Below are positions 10,310 through 22,055 of a DNA stretch of 64,000 nucleotides, piece by piece. A program made the translations under genes and the position numbers. A model generated the notes under the pieces. The model ran no database searches, was not told the DNA's origin, and saw only the letters and a program-made list of their open reading frames with translations. Source of the stretch: Tremella fuciformis (lineage: Eukaryota; Basidiomycota; Tremellomycetes; Tremellales; Tremellaceae); the NCBI GenBank assembly GCA_032768795.1, contig CP136491.1, positions 2,542,001 through 2,606,000 on the forward strand. Direction: 5' to 3'. Every line of letters begins with the position of its first letter. Position 1 is the stretch's first letter.

Positions 10310-12440
10310 ATGGCGTTCTCAGGAGGCGGTCTCGTCAGTCGTCTTGCTTTAGGCCCCGCGCCAGGCGACTCGTCGCTGACATATCAGAAGATCACAGATC
10401 TGGACGACTTTTTAACGCCCTCACAGGCATGCATCATCCCCGTGAGGAATGCCAAACCGGCCAAGGAGGGCGATGGACCGGTCAGCAAGACCTCAGAACA
10501 GAACACAACAGACATACTGACCCGCAGACCGAGATTCAGATCGACGCCAACAACCAGTACTACGAGGTGTCGACCTATGACCTGACCGGCGGCTCGTCAC
10601 GCAACGGCGAGAGCAGCAAGAAGGCTCTGGAAAAGGCCGAGATCAACCTCAACGATTGCCTGGCTTGCAGGTCCGTCGTCCTTCACAGACTACCTGGTCT
10701 GGCCATGGCTGACCAACAGCGGATGTATCACCTCGACTGAGTCACTGCTCATCACCATGCAGAGTCACAAGGAGGTCATTGACTTTATCGTCCGCCGCCA
10801 CCCCACCGTGTGCGACTCGAGCACGCCGTGCTCTTCATCCAACAAGGGCGGATGCTCTGGGACTTCCCATCCGACCGAGACGAGAACACCGGTATTGTCA
10901 ATTGCGCCACAGACGCTGGCCAGCCTCAGCGCGTCGTATGCTGCCAAGTATGGCCGGGATCCCATCCCGCTCCGAGTGCTTCTGAGACGGATCAGGACCT
11001 TGCTGGACTACAAGAAGAACGGCTCGTGGAGGACATGGGACACGACGTTTGCCAGGCACATGTCGCTTCGCGAGTCGGTCGTCGAGTTTGACGAGAGGCA
11101 GAAGCGGGCCAGACTGAAAGGAAAAGGTCCCATGAAGAACGCTCCTGGGCTGCCTATGCTGGCGAGCGCGTGTCCGGGCTGGGTGTGCTATGCCGAGAAG
11201 GCGCAGGGGGACATGCTGCCACTGCTGAGCAACGCGAGGAGCAGCCAGGGTATCATGGGTGCACTGGTCAAGCAGTGGTGGGGCCAAAAGGCTGGTCTCA
11301 AGTGAGCAGACCATCAACGTGCCTGGACGAGTGACAGCGCTGATCGATCGCAGTCCCAGCGAGATCTACCACGTCACCGCGATGCCGTGCTACGACAAGA
11401 AGCTCGAAGCCTCGCGGTCAGACTTCTACTCGTCGATTCACTCCACGCGAGACGTCGACTGTGTCCTGACGACCGGCGAGTTCGATCTCCTGCTCCAAGA
11501 CCTGGCATTCGACCCATACCGCCCCACAGCCGGTGACGACCGGCCTGAACCAGCGAGCAACGACCCGCTCGACCCTCTCGGATCACCGTGGCCCGAGCTG
11601 CTCGACCACCCTGGGACGAGCTCCGGTTCATACCTGCACACCGTCATCTCTCACGTATCGTCGCACCACCCCAACCCGACCAAGGTAACAATCCGCAAGA
11701 TCCGCGATTCCGACGACAATATCGAATACTCGGTCGAAGATCTGATCACCCACGAGATCATCTTCAAGGGCACCAAATGCTATGGCTTCCGAAACCTGCA
11801 GAATCTCGTGCGTAAGGTCGGCAAAGAGACCGGGATCGGCAAGGCAGGCGGACGCGCAGGCAAACTGAGCGCGGCCGTCGCGGCACGACGGCGCAAGGCG
11901 CGCACGGGCCAAGGCGAGATCATGACGCCCACGACGGACGGCAGCGATGTAGAGAGCCTCGCCGCCGCCCTGGGACGGGAGGAGAAGAAGCTCGACTTTG
12001 TGGAGGTCATGGCGTGTCCGGGAGGCTGCGTCAATGGCGGGGGGCAGATGAAGGCGGAGACTGCGCCGGCCGCAGGGGGCGCGCCCGTCGACGAGGAGGG
12101 ATATCCTCGGCCGATGGAGGTCGACGGAGTCGCAGCTGCCCCTCCGGCGCCTGGGCTCGGCGAGGACGAGATGCGCTGGCGGTGGAGCACCAAAGACTGG
12201 GTCAACAAAGTCGAGGCCATCTACTGGGGCGGCCTGCTCACTCCGCCCCCGTCGCCCCCGCTCGGACGGCCCACTTCGAGCAGTCAACATGACGCCGCCG
12301 ACAAACTGGCAGAAGCGATAGTGGGCGAGATGTGCGGCGCAGACCTCGCTAAGCGGTGGGAGTTTTTGCGGACAAGGTTCAGAAAGGTCGAGGGGGACGT
12401 GCTGGACGGCGGCGTCTCGCACGAGGCTGTCAAGTGGTAG
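10310..12440 (+). CDS. NAR1: Cytosolic Fe-S cluster assembly factor Nar1
   Basis: Four exons (10310-10480, 10528-10670, 10720-11301, 11354-12440) join to 660 residues. The protein begins [14 protein letters not shown] and carries all cysteine signatures of the iron-only-hydrogenase-like family: an N-terminal Cys in [15 protein letters not shown] across the second intron, [21 protein letters not shown], and [13 protein letters not shown] near the end. These ligate two Fe-S clusters. Nar1 works in the cytosolic Fe-S assembly machinery, between the Cfd1-Nbp35 scaffold and the Cia1-containing targeting complex. The protein is somewhat long; the extra length is a Pro/Gly/Ala-rich insertion after the MPCYDKK block (near 11520-11640) and a low-complexity stretch before the C-terminus. 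The segment at about 10808-10880 has Ser/Cys-rich sequence that does not look like the family and may hide another short intron. Confidence 0.93.
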
Positions 12441-12574
12441 TGCGTGCGTGGGTTGTAGCGTCAGGCAAGGCATTTTGTAGTGGTCATATGGCATTACCAG
12501 ATGTTGCATCGGTACTGTAGTGTACGATGTGGGTATGTATGTATGTATACTCGTCGCCGCCGCCGCCCACCGCG
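12441..12574. other. Convergent 3' spacer with GTAT repeat
   Basis: This is a short 3' spacer between NAR1 and the minus-strand gene. A small tetranucleotide run of the GTAT type lies at about 12533-12550. Confidence 0.4.
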
Positions 12575-15365
12575 CTACTCTATCACCAGCCTCGTCCTTG
12601 CGCTGCCCACACCGTTCGGCCTCCCGGTGGACGAACCAGAGATGGTCCGCGCCCTCGTGCGAACAGGCAGTGGGGCCACATGGTCCGGCATGTCCACCCA
12701 CCGACCTTCGTCCTCGTCCCACACCCTTCGGTTCTCCTCTCCGTCCGTGCTCTTCCCTTGACCCGTAGTATTGCCTGTGGGGCCAGCACCGACGTGAGAT
12801 GCCAGAGGCGCGCTAAGGAGAGTCGACGTCACACCCACCGAAGCGGCCATGGAGGCCACGCCCACCCCGTCTCCCACATCCACCATGGCGTTCCGTGCGC
12901 GGCTGGGCGACTTGGGTCTGCGAAGGGGCAGAGAGCCAAATGCAGCATTTGGCTCGGGCACCGTCGCCCCGTAGCCTGGTCCCGAGGGAGCTGGCGGCGA
13001 GTGGGGGCTCATCGGTCGGCCAAGCGCCAACCGCCCTTCAACGTTGGCCCCTTCGGCCGGCTCTGGGTAAGCCAGCGGATCCGCGTCCAGGTATACCGAA
13101 TCCCCCGATTCGGTGGTCACTCTCCCTGCTGATCCCGGGCGCTCGGGCATCTCTGGCGAAGCGGCGGGTCGGGAGTGCGGTGGTGTGGGCCGAGGGGCAG
13201 GTTCAACCAGACTCCATGTTTCGTCCGTCTCGCGGCTGATGTCGGTCACTCGGTGTGACACTGGCGCATCCAACTGGGCGGCGCCTGGCTCCGTTGGCTG
13301 CAGGGCAGAGTCATCGGACTGTGCAGCCTCGCGATTGCCATTGGACGTAGTTGCGTCTTCAGAAACTGCTCGACGGCGCAGAGAATCTTTCTTAAGCAGC
13401 AGGCGCCGATGCCTCGGCGTGGTCGATACTTGGGGAATGAGCGGTCGAGTAGAGCCGCTCGAAGAATTCCTTCTTCGTGCAGCCTCTTCCGCGAAAGCCT
13501 GGTCGGGCGTGAGAGGCGTCAGCTGAGTGTTGCGGTTGGCGGGGCTGTTGGGTATGCTGGCGTCGGTTGGATCATTGCTTTCCGAAGTGAACAGCGATTG
13601 CCATGGAAGATCTCGTCGGGCAGCATCTGCTTCCCTAGGCTCGCCATTGGGAAATGAAGGCATGGACTCGCGCGGCGAGACCAGTACTGGCGTGCCAGCC
13701 GTGGATGACGGGATTGATGGGGGCAGCTGTGTCTGGTTTTGGCGATAGGTATCGCGGTGCGTGACACCGGATCCAGGGAGAGACGAGAAGATGAGCATGT
13801 CTCGGCCTTTTTGTAAGGGAAGGAGAGGTACAGATCCGACCAACGAGTAGTGCAAGGATGACAAGGCTGAGATGATGGCGATGAGCAACTGTGGAGAAAG
13901 GCTACGGGCGAGTCAGTATGACCGTACCCGGGCGGTCAAGGACTCACTGATCATATACTGCCTTCTTTACGCCACCACCGAACCAGCGTCTCATGCCGTC
14001 GATCCAGAACCGATAAACGCCGTCGTGGACCCACCCCTCGAGCTTGATCCCGTTCTCACCACTCTTCCACTTGACGCCATGTCCGGTTTCACCCTTTCCC
14101 GAGCGCGAGTGCTCAGTCCTGGTGGTTGCCGATGTGCCCGAAGTCGCGTTCGTGTTGTCTGTTGCCGACTTGAGGTGGCCTTGCTCGGCGAATGAGGTGA
14201 TGGCGTCGCGGACGGCGGAGATGAGTCCTGGTGTGGACTTGGCGGGTGCCGAGATGATCGAGACTCGATCGGGTACTACTTGTGAGCTGGTCGTCGCCAC
14301 AAGCATTTGCCTCACGAGGCATTGACAGGGCAAAGTAGGCAGGCGGGGCGATGTGCTCCGGTGCATGAGCAAAGAGCAGGTTGTGGGCGTCTTTCTGCTC
14401 TCGTCAGCCACCGATCAATCCCTGGACATTGGTTGGAGCACCTTCGACGATGCTGCTTGCAGGTCTGCTTGTAGAGTCCAGCCATGCAGCCCCAGAGCCG
14501 TGAGCATGGCCAACAACAGCCGGATGCTTCTGCGAGGTCAGAATCTACCTGTGCCGACACAATAGACTTGCTCCAGCTCCTCGGATCCCTTCCGCTTCCA
14601 CGCCTGACCCCGGAGCACGACTCTCCAGCTGGCGACCCGCTTCATGTCTTCTCCCGCCCTCTTGCCGAGATCCTCCACCCCCTCGCTCCGCTGCATGACT
14701 CCTTGCTTCCAAGCATCGGTGATGGCTGAATCTACGGCCACAAGGGCAGCAGCCCCGAAGCCGCTGAACCGAATACCGCTCGGAAGCTGGAGGGTCACCA
14801 GGGCGTGATGACTGGTTCTAGGCGGGGGCAGCTTCCGGAACTCCTCTCTGATCATCAAGCCCGCGCTATTCAGACTCAGCTCGGGCGACTTGACCAGCTT
14901 GGGTGACATCGGTCGGGTAGTGAGGGGGTGCACGTCGGGCAGAGGCGCCGGAGGCTTCGGAGGGGAAGCTTTGAACCGGTCGTATATCGAAGTCGACACG
15001 GGTGGCAGATTTGGCGGCGCCTCTGCCCACAGAGGCAGCGGAGGGGGCGGTCGGTCGAGGGTCGACATGGCCGCGAGGTAGAGGTTGCGCTCGGAGGGCG
15101 TGACGTAGAGCGTCGAGATACGGTTGGGCTTGAAATCTATTGGTCTGAGACGGTCTTCCGATATTGGGTGAAAGGAAGACGGCGGTAATGGGCTGCTTGG
15201 CTTGGAGTGGTCGACGTGATCTCTGTTGGGTGTGCGGCCCCTGGTGAGCGAGAACCAAGACTTGCGGTTTGATCTGGCAGCCGCCTTCTTCTCTGACTTC
15301 TCTCGTTGACGTCCGATCGCCCTCTCCTTGGGCGATGGGTGATGCTCGGCGGCGTGGTCTGGCAT
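12575..15365 (-). CDS. Unrecognised protein with one hydrophobic segment
   Basis: I do not recognise the family. The reading frames suggest four or five exons. The first (15365 to about 14560) encodes a basic N-terminus, Pro-rich linkers, and a folded-looking region ending in a helix with RVVLRGQAWKRKG. A middle exon near 14410-14310 reads DAHNLLFAHAPEHIAPPAYF. The next (about 14280-13950) ends with GWVHDGVYRFWIDGMRRWFGG. The last exon starts near 13888 with a hydrophobic stretch (LLIAIISALSSL), then about 400 residues of Ser/Pro/Arg-rich disordered tail ending at 12575. I could not fix every splice site; those between 14560 and 14400 are uncertain. The hydrophobic segment in mid-protein could be a membrane anchor or hairpin. 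It diverges from the SMP-C2 gene across a 615-bp promoter, so a membrane-contact role is conceivable, but that is a guess. Confidence 0.6.
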
Positions 15366-15980
15366 GGCGAGGTGCTGCTTTCTTTCTGTAGATGTTTGCG
15401 GAGGAGTGATCTGGTGAGAGGGGACGACTCTAGTGACGCAATCAATCTCGAATGTCTAAAGTGATGAGTCGGATAGAAGAGGAAAGACGAAGGAGAGGAA
15501 GGGTTGTGGTGGTGGTGGCTGGCACGTTGACACAAGGGGAAAGCGGAAAGGGAGGAGAAGTGTGCAAGGGCGGGGCAGAGACAAAGGGAGTAGGATCAGT
15601 TGATGGGATGATGGCTGATGGCTGATGGGATCAAGGGCGCAGAGGGCGAGTGATGGTCAGTGTACCCATCAGCAATCGGTACCTAGTCGTCGTCACCACC
15701 AACGTCATCCCCATCATCAGCACCATCAGCACCATCAGCAGACTCGTTACCATTGTTCTGTCACTGTCAAACATCAAAGAGAGGTCATCTCCCGGAGCCA
15801 AAAGCAACCTGATTTACGTCATTCCTGCTCGCCTGGCTCCGGTCCCGACCTCGGCATCGCGACTGCCTTTCGCTTTCCACTGTATTTTCTGATCATTCCT
15901 CGACGACAGCTCATATGAGCAACATGTCACAGTCATCTCCACTACCGACAGGCTAGAGGACATACACGCATCATCGCTTG
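15366..15980. promoter_or_regulatory. Divergent promoter with mirrored GCTGATG/CATCAGC blocks
   Basis: This 615-bp spacer separates two divergent starts. At about 15602-15630 the + strand has several GATGG/GCTGATGG units in a row. At about 15668-15743 it has the complementary CATCAGC unit several times. The two blocks could pair or could be clustered factor-binding sites. No gene is seen inside. Confidence 0.5.
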
Positions 15981-18900
15981 ATGACAGACCTCCAAAATGG
16001 AGGCGGGCCACGAGTCGCGGCACCGCCTTTACCACCTCGGCGGCAGCCCTCGCCACTGCCTGCAAGCAGTGCAGAAGCCACTGCATCGACCAATACTCTA
16101 CCGGCGAATGGGGTCATACCCGCAAGAGGTCCCATGGATCTCATCGACTCATTGGCCTCGCCAGAATCTGCAGTGGACAGTCATCAGACTCCGGCCACTA
16201 CTACAATATACTCGTATCCCGACTCGCTGCGCAGAGCCATGACACCCCCTCCTTTACCTAAACGTCCCGACATTTCTCAAACGACACCGAGCAGCAGACC
16301 CGGTGGGGGCCATAGGTCTGCCTTGTCAGTGTCTGTCATCCCGGCTACTCCGCCCGATTCTCGTACCCCTGTCGACCAACCGCCCGTCACAGCACCATCG
16401 ATACTTCCGACTCAGAACGATGTCGCAGCAAGACAGGATACTGGTCAAGCTGCAAAATCGAAAGTCAGACAGACAGAAGAGAGTGTAGATGTACAGCCCG
16501 GTGCCCAACCCACTAAGCCCAGTCTTCGGCCCTTGTTTGCCCCGCCGAAAGACGGACCGGCTTCGGATTCCATGGGTCCGACAACGAAGCTCTGGCTCAT
16601 CGCGGCGAGTATGCTCGGCGTTTCATGTCTCTTGCGACACTGGTGGTCCATTGTGCTTTCGGTCCTTCTCGTCGGCTACGCAGTCTTGGCTTCAAGCAGG
16701 ACGCCTAGGGTACCGGCGGACACTGGAGAGGGTGTGCGAGGGTCGGGCGGTACTGGCGGGGAAGCATCTGTGAAATGGATGTGAGTGTATGATCACATCG
16801 AGGGGAGCCAGGCCGACTAGCAGCAACACAACACTCGAGACGCTCTTTCCGCTCATATCGACTGACGTGCTTACGCCTGTGATCGACCTTCTAGAGGATG
16901 CGCTTATGGAGCAAGTACCGCCAATCATTGTACATCTCAGTGACCCCATATGGTGATCACTGGTTGACCTTCAGACTTCGGTACGCCTCGTATCTGCTTC
17001 CCTGGGTCGACAGCCGATGCGTCTCACCTCGTTACGCACAATGGACGACGACGAGTGGTTCTCACTTCTCAGTCAACACAAGACTGTCAGCCACCGTCAG
17101 ACAAATTCCGGTAGCAGTTTCGGTTCGATCGCCGCCCGGTTCGTGCCAGGACACTCCCCAAATGACTCGCAGGGTGCTTCGCTACGTCTTTCGACTTCAC
17201 GGCCACGGACCGATTCCGTTTCTGATCGGAGTGCGCAACTTAGCCCTGGCGAGATCGAGCGGGAGGCATCGCGACGGCGCAAGAGGGACGTCATTCTTCG
17301 CCGCCTGTCTCGTCGCAGAGCGCAGCAGTCCTCTCAGCCGCCGTCCCCTGCCCGTCTCCAACAAGTGGCATCGAGTCTCACCGGCCGAGAGCCCGGACAA
17401 CCAGATGGCAAAAATCCACACAAAGAGGAGACAGGCGACGCTGAGGCACTGGCCGCAAGTGAAGAGGAGGCTGTCGGACAATACATCAATTATCAGCTCG
17501 GTTTCGAATACCAGCGTACCGCCTCCACGCTTCAGAAAGGGTGGGGCTTGCACGTCCTTGCTTACTTCGGGATAGGTATTCGTGGACTCAAGCAGACTGA
17601 AGCTCCCGTTTACATCGACCTTCTGTCACTCAAGGGCACAGTCAATCTGCGAATCATGCTGTCAGCCACGCCACCGTTTGTCAGGACTGGAACATTCTTC
17701 TTTTCCAAAATACCTGAATTCGACATTTCCGCCAAACCACTAGTCCGCAACGCGTTCAATGCCATGGATTTGCCGTTGATCAAGCCCTACGTCGAGAAAT
17801 CTGTCGCTGAGGTGGCCAAGGCCTTCGTCTCACCAAAATCGTACACACTGGATGTTGACAGACTGCTCCTTGGCAGGGAGGCGTCTCTTCGAACCATGTC
17901 AATCGGCGTTCTTCACATCATCATACACGGCGCCAGCGATCTAGCGAGAACCGACGCGCTTGGCTCATGTGACCCATACGTGACAGTCTCGATGACCAAA
18001 TTCCCGAAGCCAATGTACTCGACCAGAACCATAATCAACACACAGAATCCAACCTGGGAAGAGCCGGCATTCATTCTCGTTGCCGGAGAAGCCGTTCAAG
18101 CTGGCGAGAGAGTTCGTTTGCGAGTGTCCGATTCTGACCGCATGTCAGCAGACGATGTCCTGGGTGTAGTGGAAGTCGAGCTGGCAGACCTCATTGATCA
18201 GAGCTCGGCGAACGGCGCCGACGGTTTTGCAAGACGGGTGGATAATCTCACTGTGGACAAGCCAGGTATGCGAGTCCAGGGATCACTCAAGTGGAGTGCG
18301 CGTTTCTGTCCGCTGTGGCAGATGCCTCCTGAGCAGGTCGCAGACAGACTGGCGAAAATTCGACAGCGAAGAAAGGGCGAACCTGAGGGCCTCGCCCCGC
18401 CATGGTGGATGCAAGCGCTGCAGCGACTGGCTGGAGAGACACCTGACTGGGAGGGAGAGAGGAAGGAGAGGCGAAAAGAGACATTGGAGTGGTTCACGGG
18501 CGACAGAGAAAGGGACGAGCTCGAGGCGAATACCATGCCTTCCAATCAGCTCCGGTCGGGTGTCCTGCAGTTCCACGTCCATCAGGCCAACGGTCAGTCT
18601 TCGGAGGTTCCAGTATTGGTCGCCACTGACACATATAGAACTGGAAGTCGAGTCGATCGAGGGGACTTATTCCTCTTCCACGCATCATCGCAAATCTGCT
18701 GCCGGCGGAAAGCCTGCTCTTGAAGACATCACCGACCGCACTGCAACCGAGAACCCCGATCCGCCGTCAGCATATGTCGAAGTCCATCTGAACGATCATC
18801 TCGTATATCGCACTCGAACAAAGCAAGTCACCCCTGAGCCATACTTCAATGCAGTAAGTGAACGATTCGTTCGAGATTGGACGAGAGCAAAGATATGCTT

Positions 18901-20400
18901 CGTTGTCCGAGACGAACGCGACAGGGAGCATGATCCGATCCTCGGTCTAATTACTTTGCCATTGTGGCAGGTTCTCCACGACAAGTGCCAGCTGACGCGG
19001 TGGTTCCCGTTGACTGGAGGATTGGGTTGGGGATTACTCCGGGTATCTCTGCTCTGGAAGCCCGTCGACATGGGTCTGCCGCCCAATATATCCGGGTACG
19101 AAGTAGCAACCTTGCGCATCTCTGCCCTGTCATCTACGGACATCCGGCAATATACCGACAAAGCGGTGTCGATGATGATCGAAACGGAGTCTGACTCTGT
19201 ACAACTTGCGGGATCGCCTAGTGTTCTTGGAACTCCTGTCACCGGGCGGTCCACTCTGTCCTTATCACAGGAACAGAGCCATGGAAGCGCCTGTGTACCG
19301 CTCGCCTCACCAAGCTCGATTCGGACGACCGAAACCTTCAATTTTGACCCCAACGACTTGTCTGAGGTAGATTGGAGCCTCGCAAAGCCTCTTCGACTCG
19401 CCGTGCAGTATCGGCATTCCTGCTCGGTACTAGTGAGCTTTGCCTCGCGATCAAATGTGTTGAAGAAACGCAAGATCATTGGAATGGGCTCGATCAGGCT
19501 CGACGGCCTCCCTGATGACGAGGATATCACAAGGACTATTCCTATATTTGGGACGTCGTCCGTGGAACAGGCCATCAAGGCCAGCCAGGCCTATCAGGAT
19601 TCATTGATGGCTGCTCCTGCTCCGAGTGGGTCTATGGATGGCAGCAAAGGCGTTGGAAGCGCTCTGAGCGCCACTTCCCTTCCACCGCTCGACCGCAAGT
19701 TGTCGACGCGGTCAAGGCGCTCGACGAGCAGCCGCGTGGTCATCGATAATGATGAGGACTTGCTAGCGCCGCAAGTTGTTGGGCTTGTATCGGTCACCTT
19801 CAAGCTTCGCCCGGGCATCTCGCGTGTGCACAAGAAAATTTGCAAACGGGATCTGAGGTTCAGGAAGACCTACGAGGCCTGGGAGGCAGCAAGAGAAGTC
19901 GAGAAAGGCTTGGATCTCGTCTCGCCCACAGCTGCCAGTCGTGCCGCTGTCGACGATCTGCTGGCAAAGGCTCGCAAGGAAAAGGAGAAGCTGGAAGAGA
20001 GTGAAGATTCCCAAGACGTCGATGACGGTCAGAGCGAACAAAGTGGCCCGGGCAGTGAAGACGAGCAGATGGAAGGAGGAGCGGGAGACAAACGCCTGCC
20101 AGGGAAATCGGATGTCACCGATAGTGAAGACGAGTCGCAAGGATTCATGGGTGAGAGAAGGGCGCATTCTCATGCTCTACATAAGCGGGTGAGCGGCCAG
20201 TCGACTTCGGCCGAAGCGTACTTTGCTGACTGCAAAAGCATAAGGGCATATTCCAGCTCAAGGTCGCGCGGACAGGCCGCTTCGTCGCCGACAAACTGAA
20301 TGCCAAGATCCGGCAAGGCGTCAATCGCATGGAGGGCAAGGACGACCGAGTTCGAGGGCCGGACCTGCACGTGGAGCGGGAGGGGACGTCCAAGCTGTAG
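15981..20400 (+). CDS. SMP- and C2-domain lipid-transfer protein (Mug190-like)
   Basis: Five exons (15981-16780, 16824-16929, 16975-18592, 18639-20188, 20239-20400) join to 1411 residues. After a disordered Pro-rich N-terminus, residues about 200-240 form two closely spaced hydrophobic segments around an Arg-His-Trp-Trp, a likely ER hairpin. A synaptotagmin-like mitochondrial-lipid-binding (SMP) domain follows. It begins VKWINTTLETLF, is split by a Ser/Arg-rich disordered insertion of about 130 residues, and resumes at LGFEYQRTA through the FFFSKIPEFDISAKP strand. The first C2 domain is at about residues 600-710 with DALGSCDPYVTV, a second at about 835-970, and a third degenerate one follows. 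The C-terminus is highly acidic. S. pombe Mug190 and the tricalbins share the TM-SMP-C2 order, so I infer an ER-plasma membrane contact-site lipid transporter. An ATG at 15915 upstream is out of this exon and unresolved. Confidence 0.85.
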
Positions 20401-20578
20401 TTGGTCGACAGAGCGTCCAGCGCGTCGATTGGCATTGTGTATCTGGGCTATCAGACTAAGCATATCGGGCGGGCGATACGGACCTTGGTGTATCATACTG
20501 TTGTACCGGTGTCCCAGAGCATATACACACACCCGCATCGCGTGGACGGTTGGCCAAGCGGCAGATGTCAAACCGGTA
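20401..20578. other. Convergent 3' spacer
   Basis: This is 3' UTR sequence of two convergent genes. No gene is seen. Confidence 0.4.
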
Positions 20579-21040
20579 TCACAATACCCAGTTGTAGATG
20601 GTCGTCAAGAACGCCATGCCCGCGAGCGAGAGCACCACCAGCGCGCTGACAGCCATCCACAGCAGCTCCCTCCGGTCAGGCTTCTGAAACGGCCCGTCGT
20701 ACTCGTCCCCCCCATCCATCATCAGCATCTCCAGCTCCGAATCCCCCTCGTCGCGCCACTCCACCCCCACCTCGCCTCGATCACTGTCCCTCGACCCATC
20801 GCGACTCCCGCCCTTGTACTGCACATCGTCCTCGGGCCGCTCGACGACTTTATACAGCTGACTCGTGCGCCTCAGGGGCGGTGGGACTGCGCCCAGCTCG
20901 TGCGCTTCGTGCGGCGCGCGCGAGGCTCCGTGCAGGAAGAATGGGGAGGATATGAGTGCTGTGGGGGATCGAGCGAGGGAGAGAGAGCGCGAGCGAGCGT
21001 GGGCGCTCATGTCGAGAGGTGCGCCGGGGTTCGGGAACAT
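20579..21040 (-). CDS. Small tail-anchored membrane protein
   Basis: This is a single exon of 153 residues whose family I do not recognise. Residues 1-75 are polar with a Ser/Arg-rich start; residues 76-115 are acidic (several Glu-Asp runs). The last 28 residues form one strong hydrophobic helix after a KPDRREL stretch, leaving only a few residues beyond it. This is the layout of a tail-anchored protein inserted post-translationally with its N-terminus in the cytosol. It is the last host-like gene before the transposon island. A function cannot be named. Confidence 0.6.
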   Translation of the reverse strand: MFPNPGAPLDMSAHARSRSLSLARSPTALISSPFFLHGASRAPHEAHELGAVPPPLRRTSQLYKVVERPEDDVQYKGGSRDGSRDSDRGEVGVEWRDEGDSELEMLMMDGGDEYDGPFQKPDRRELLWMAVSALVVLSLAGMAFLTTIYNWVL

Positions 21041-22055
21041 TGTATAGCGCGGAGATGATTGCAGATTGCAAGAGAAACTAGGTAGATCGTGCAGGAAAGT
21101 GCGCGATAGGGCGTAGCTCGTTATTTCAATTCTTTTTTAGCTCTGAATTTCTAATCAGGTATTCAAGTTATTGGTTCTCAGGCAATTTGGAAAACCTAAT
21201 GCAATTCCTTGTTCTTTGGTTCCGTTAGACATGGGGGGGTGGGACACCCCCCCAAGACCCCCCCTTGCGCCTAGCGGCGCAGCCATCGCAGCCCTTACGG
21301 GTCAAGCATCCGGCAAAGCCGGATGTACTGTAGAACATTGATTAGTTGCAAGCTAAAGCACTTCATCAAGAGATGCGCAAGTGCTTGTTGGGCATGCTAG
21401 GCTGATCAGATGATCATAGGCATGCCAAGCTGGTCACAGGGGCTATGTCACAGCTGCCACCTGGCAAGCCTATTGCAGTCTTGTCAGACTTGCGCTATTG
21501 TAACCATTTTGGTGCAATGATAGGGCAGGGTATGGCAGTAGCTATGTAGGCGATTGGTTCTGCTACAGAGATCATTCCATGCATCAGCCTCATGCATAGA
21601 TCTTTATTCTCTGATGAAAGGCAATTTGGCAAGGACACAATGCATATTAGGATTGTGCTGATGAAATCAGAATGGCCGGAATTTTCTTATTTAATTCCCC
21701 CATTTACCGTTTTCGTTCCAGGGACACCCGCAGAAATTCGCCCCGTAAGAGCTACGCTGACAAACGCCTGCCAGTGGAATCAGGGCGTCGCCACAATGTG
21801 GCACATGAAAGTGGCAGACTTTGAGAGGCGTTGCGTGGGATAGGGTATACATCACAAAGTACGCATGCAGCTCTGATATCAGACATGCAGGTGCGTAGGG
21901 AAATAGTGATCAGGTAGTCCGAGAATGTCAATACCACAAGCGTCTCCGCCCAACCTTCGAGCACCCGGTCAGCCATATGAGACGACAACCCTTGCCAGTT
22001 CTATCTACATCTTCGCTGAACATGTGTCCTGGGACAGCGATCCCGGCGACGACGG
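21041..22055. other. Left part of the transposon island, mostly non-coding
   Basis: Composition changes at about 21115 to AT-richer sequence. The region contains the GC-hairpin cluster at 21233-21325. The rest holds only short open frames. The first 80 bases are the promoter of the tail-anchored gene. Nothing else is recognised. Confidence 0.5.
21233..21325. repeat. Cluster of three perfect GC hairpins
   Basis: Three perfect inverted repeats follow one another. The first is 21233-21253, an 8-bp stem of GGGGGGGT and ACCCCCCC around gggac. The second is 21266-21281, a 6-bp stem TGCGCC/GGCGCA around tagc. The third is 21307-21325, an 8-bp stem CATCCGGC/GCCGGATG around aaa. A further C-run follows the first hairpin. 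They lie in AT-rich sequence at the left side of the island. Such structures are often subterminal in DNA transposons, but I found no matching partner at the right side. Confidence 0.8.

Noticed and set aside
11628..12722. 364-residue open frame antisense to NAR1
   Set aside because: It is the mirror of a GC-rich exon with strong third-position bias; it has no motif, and the + strand has clear Nar1 signatures.
21592..21843. Small open frame in the AT-rich part of the island
   Set aside because: It is short, has no motif, and lies in sequence with no other sign of coding.
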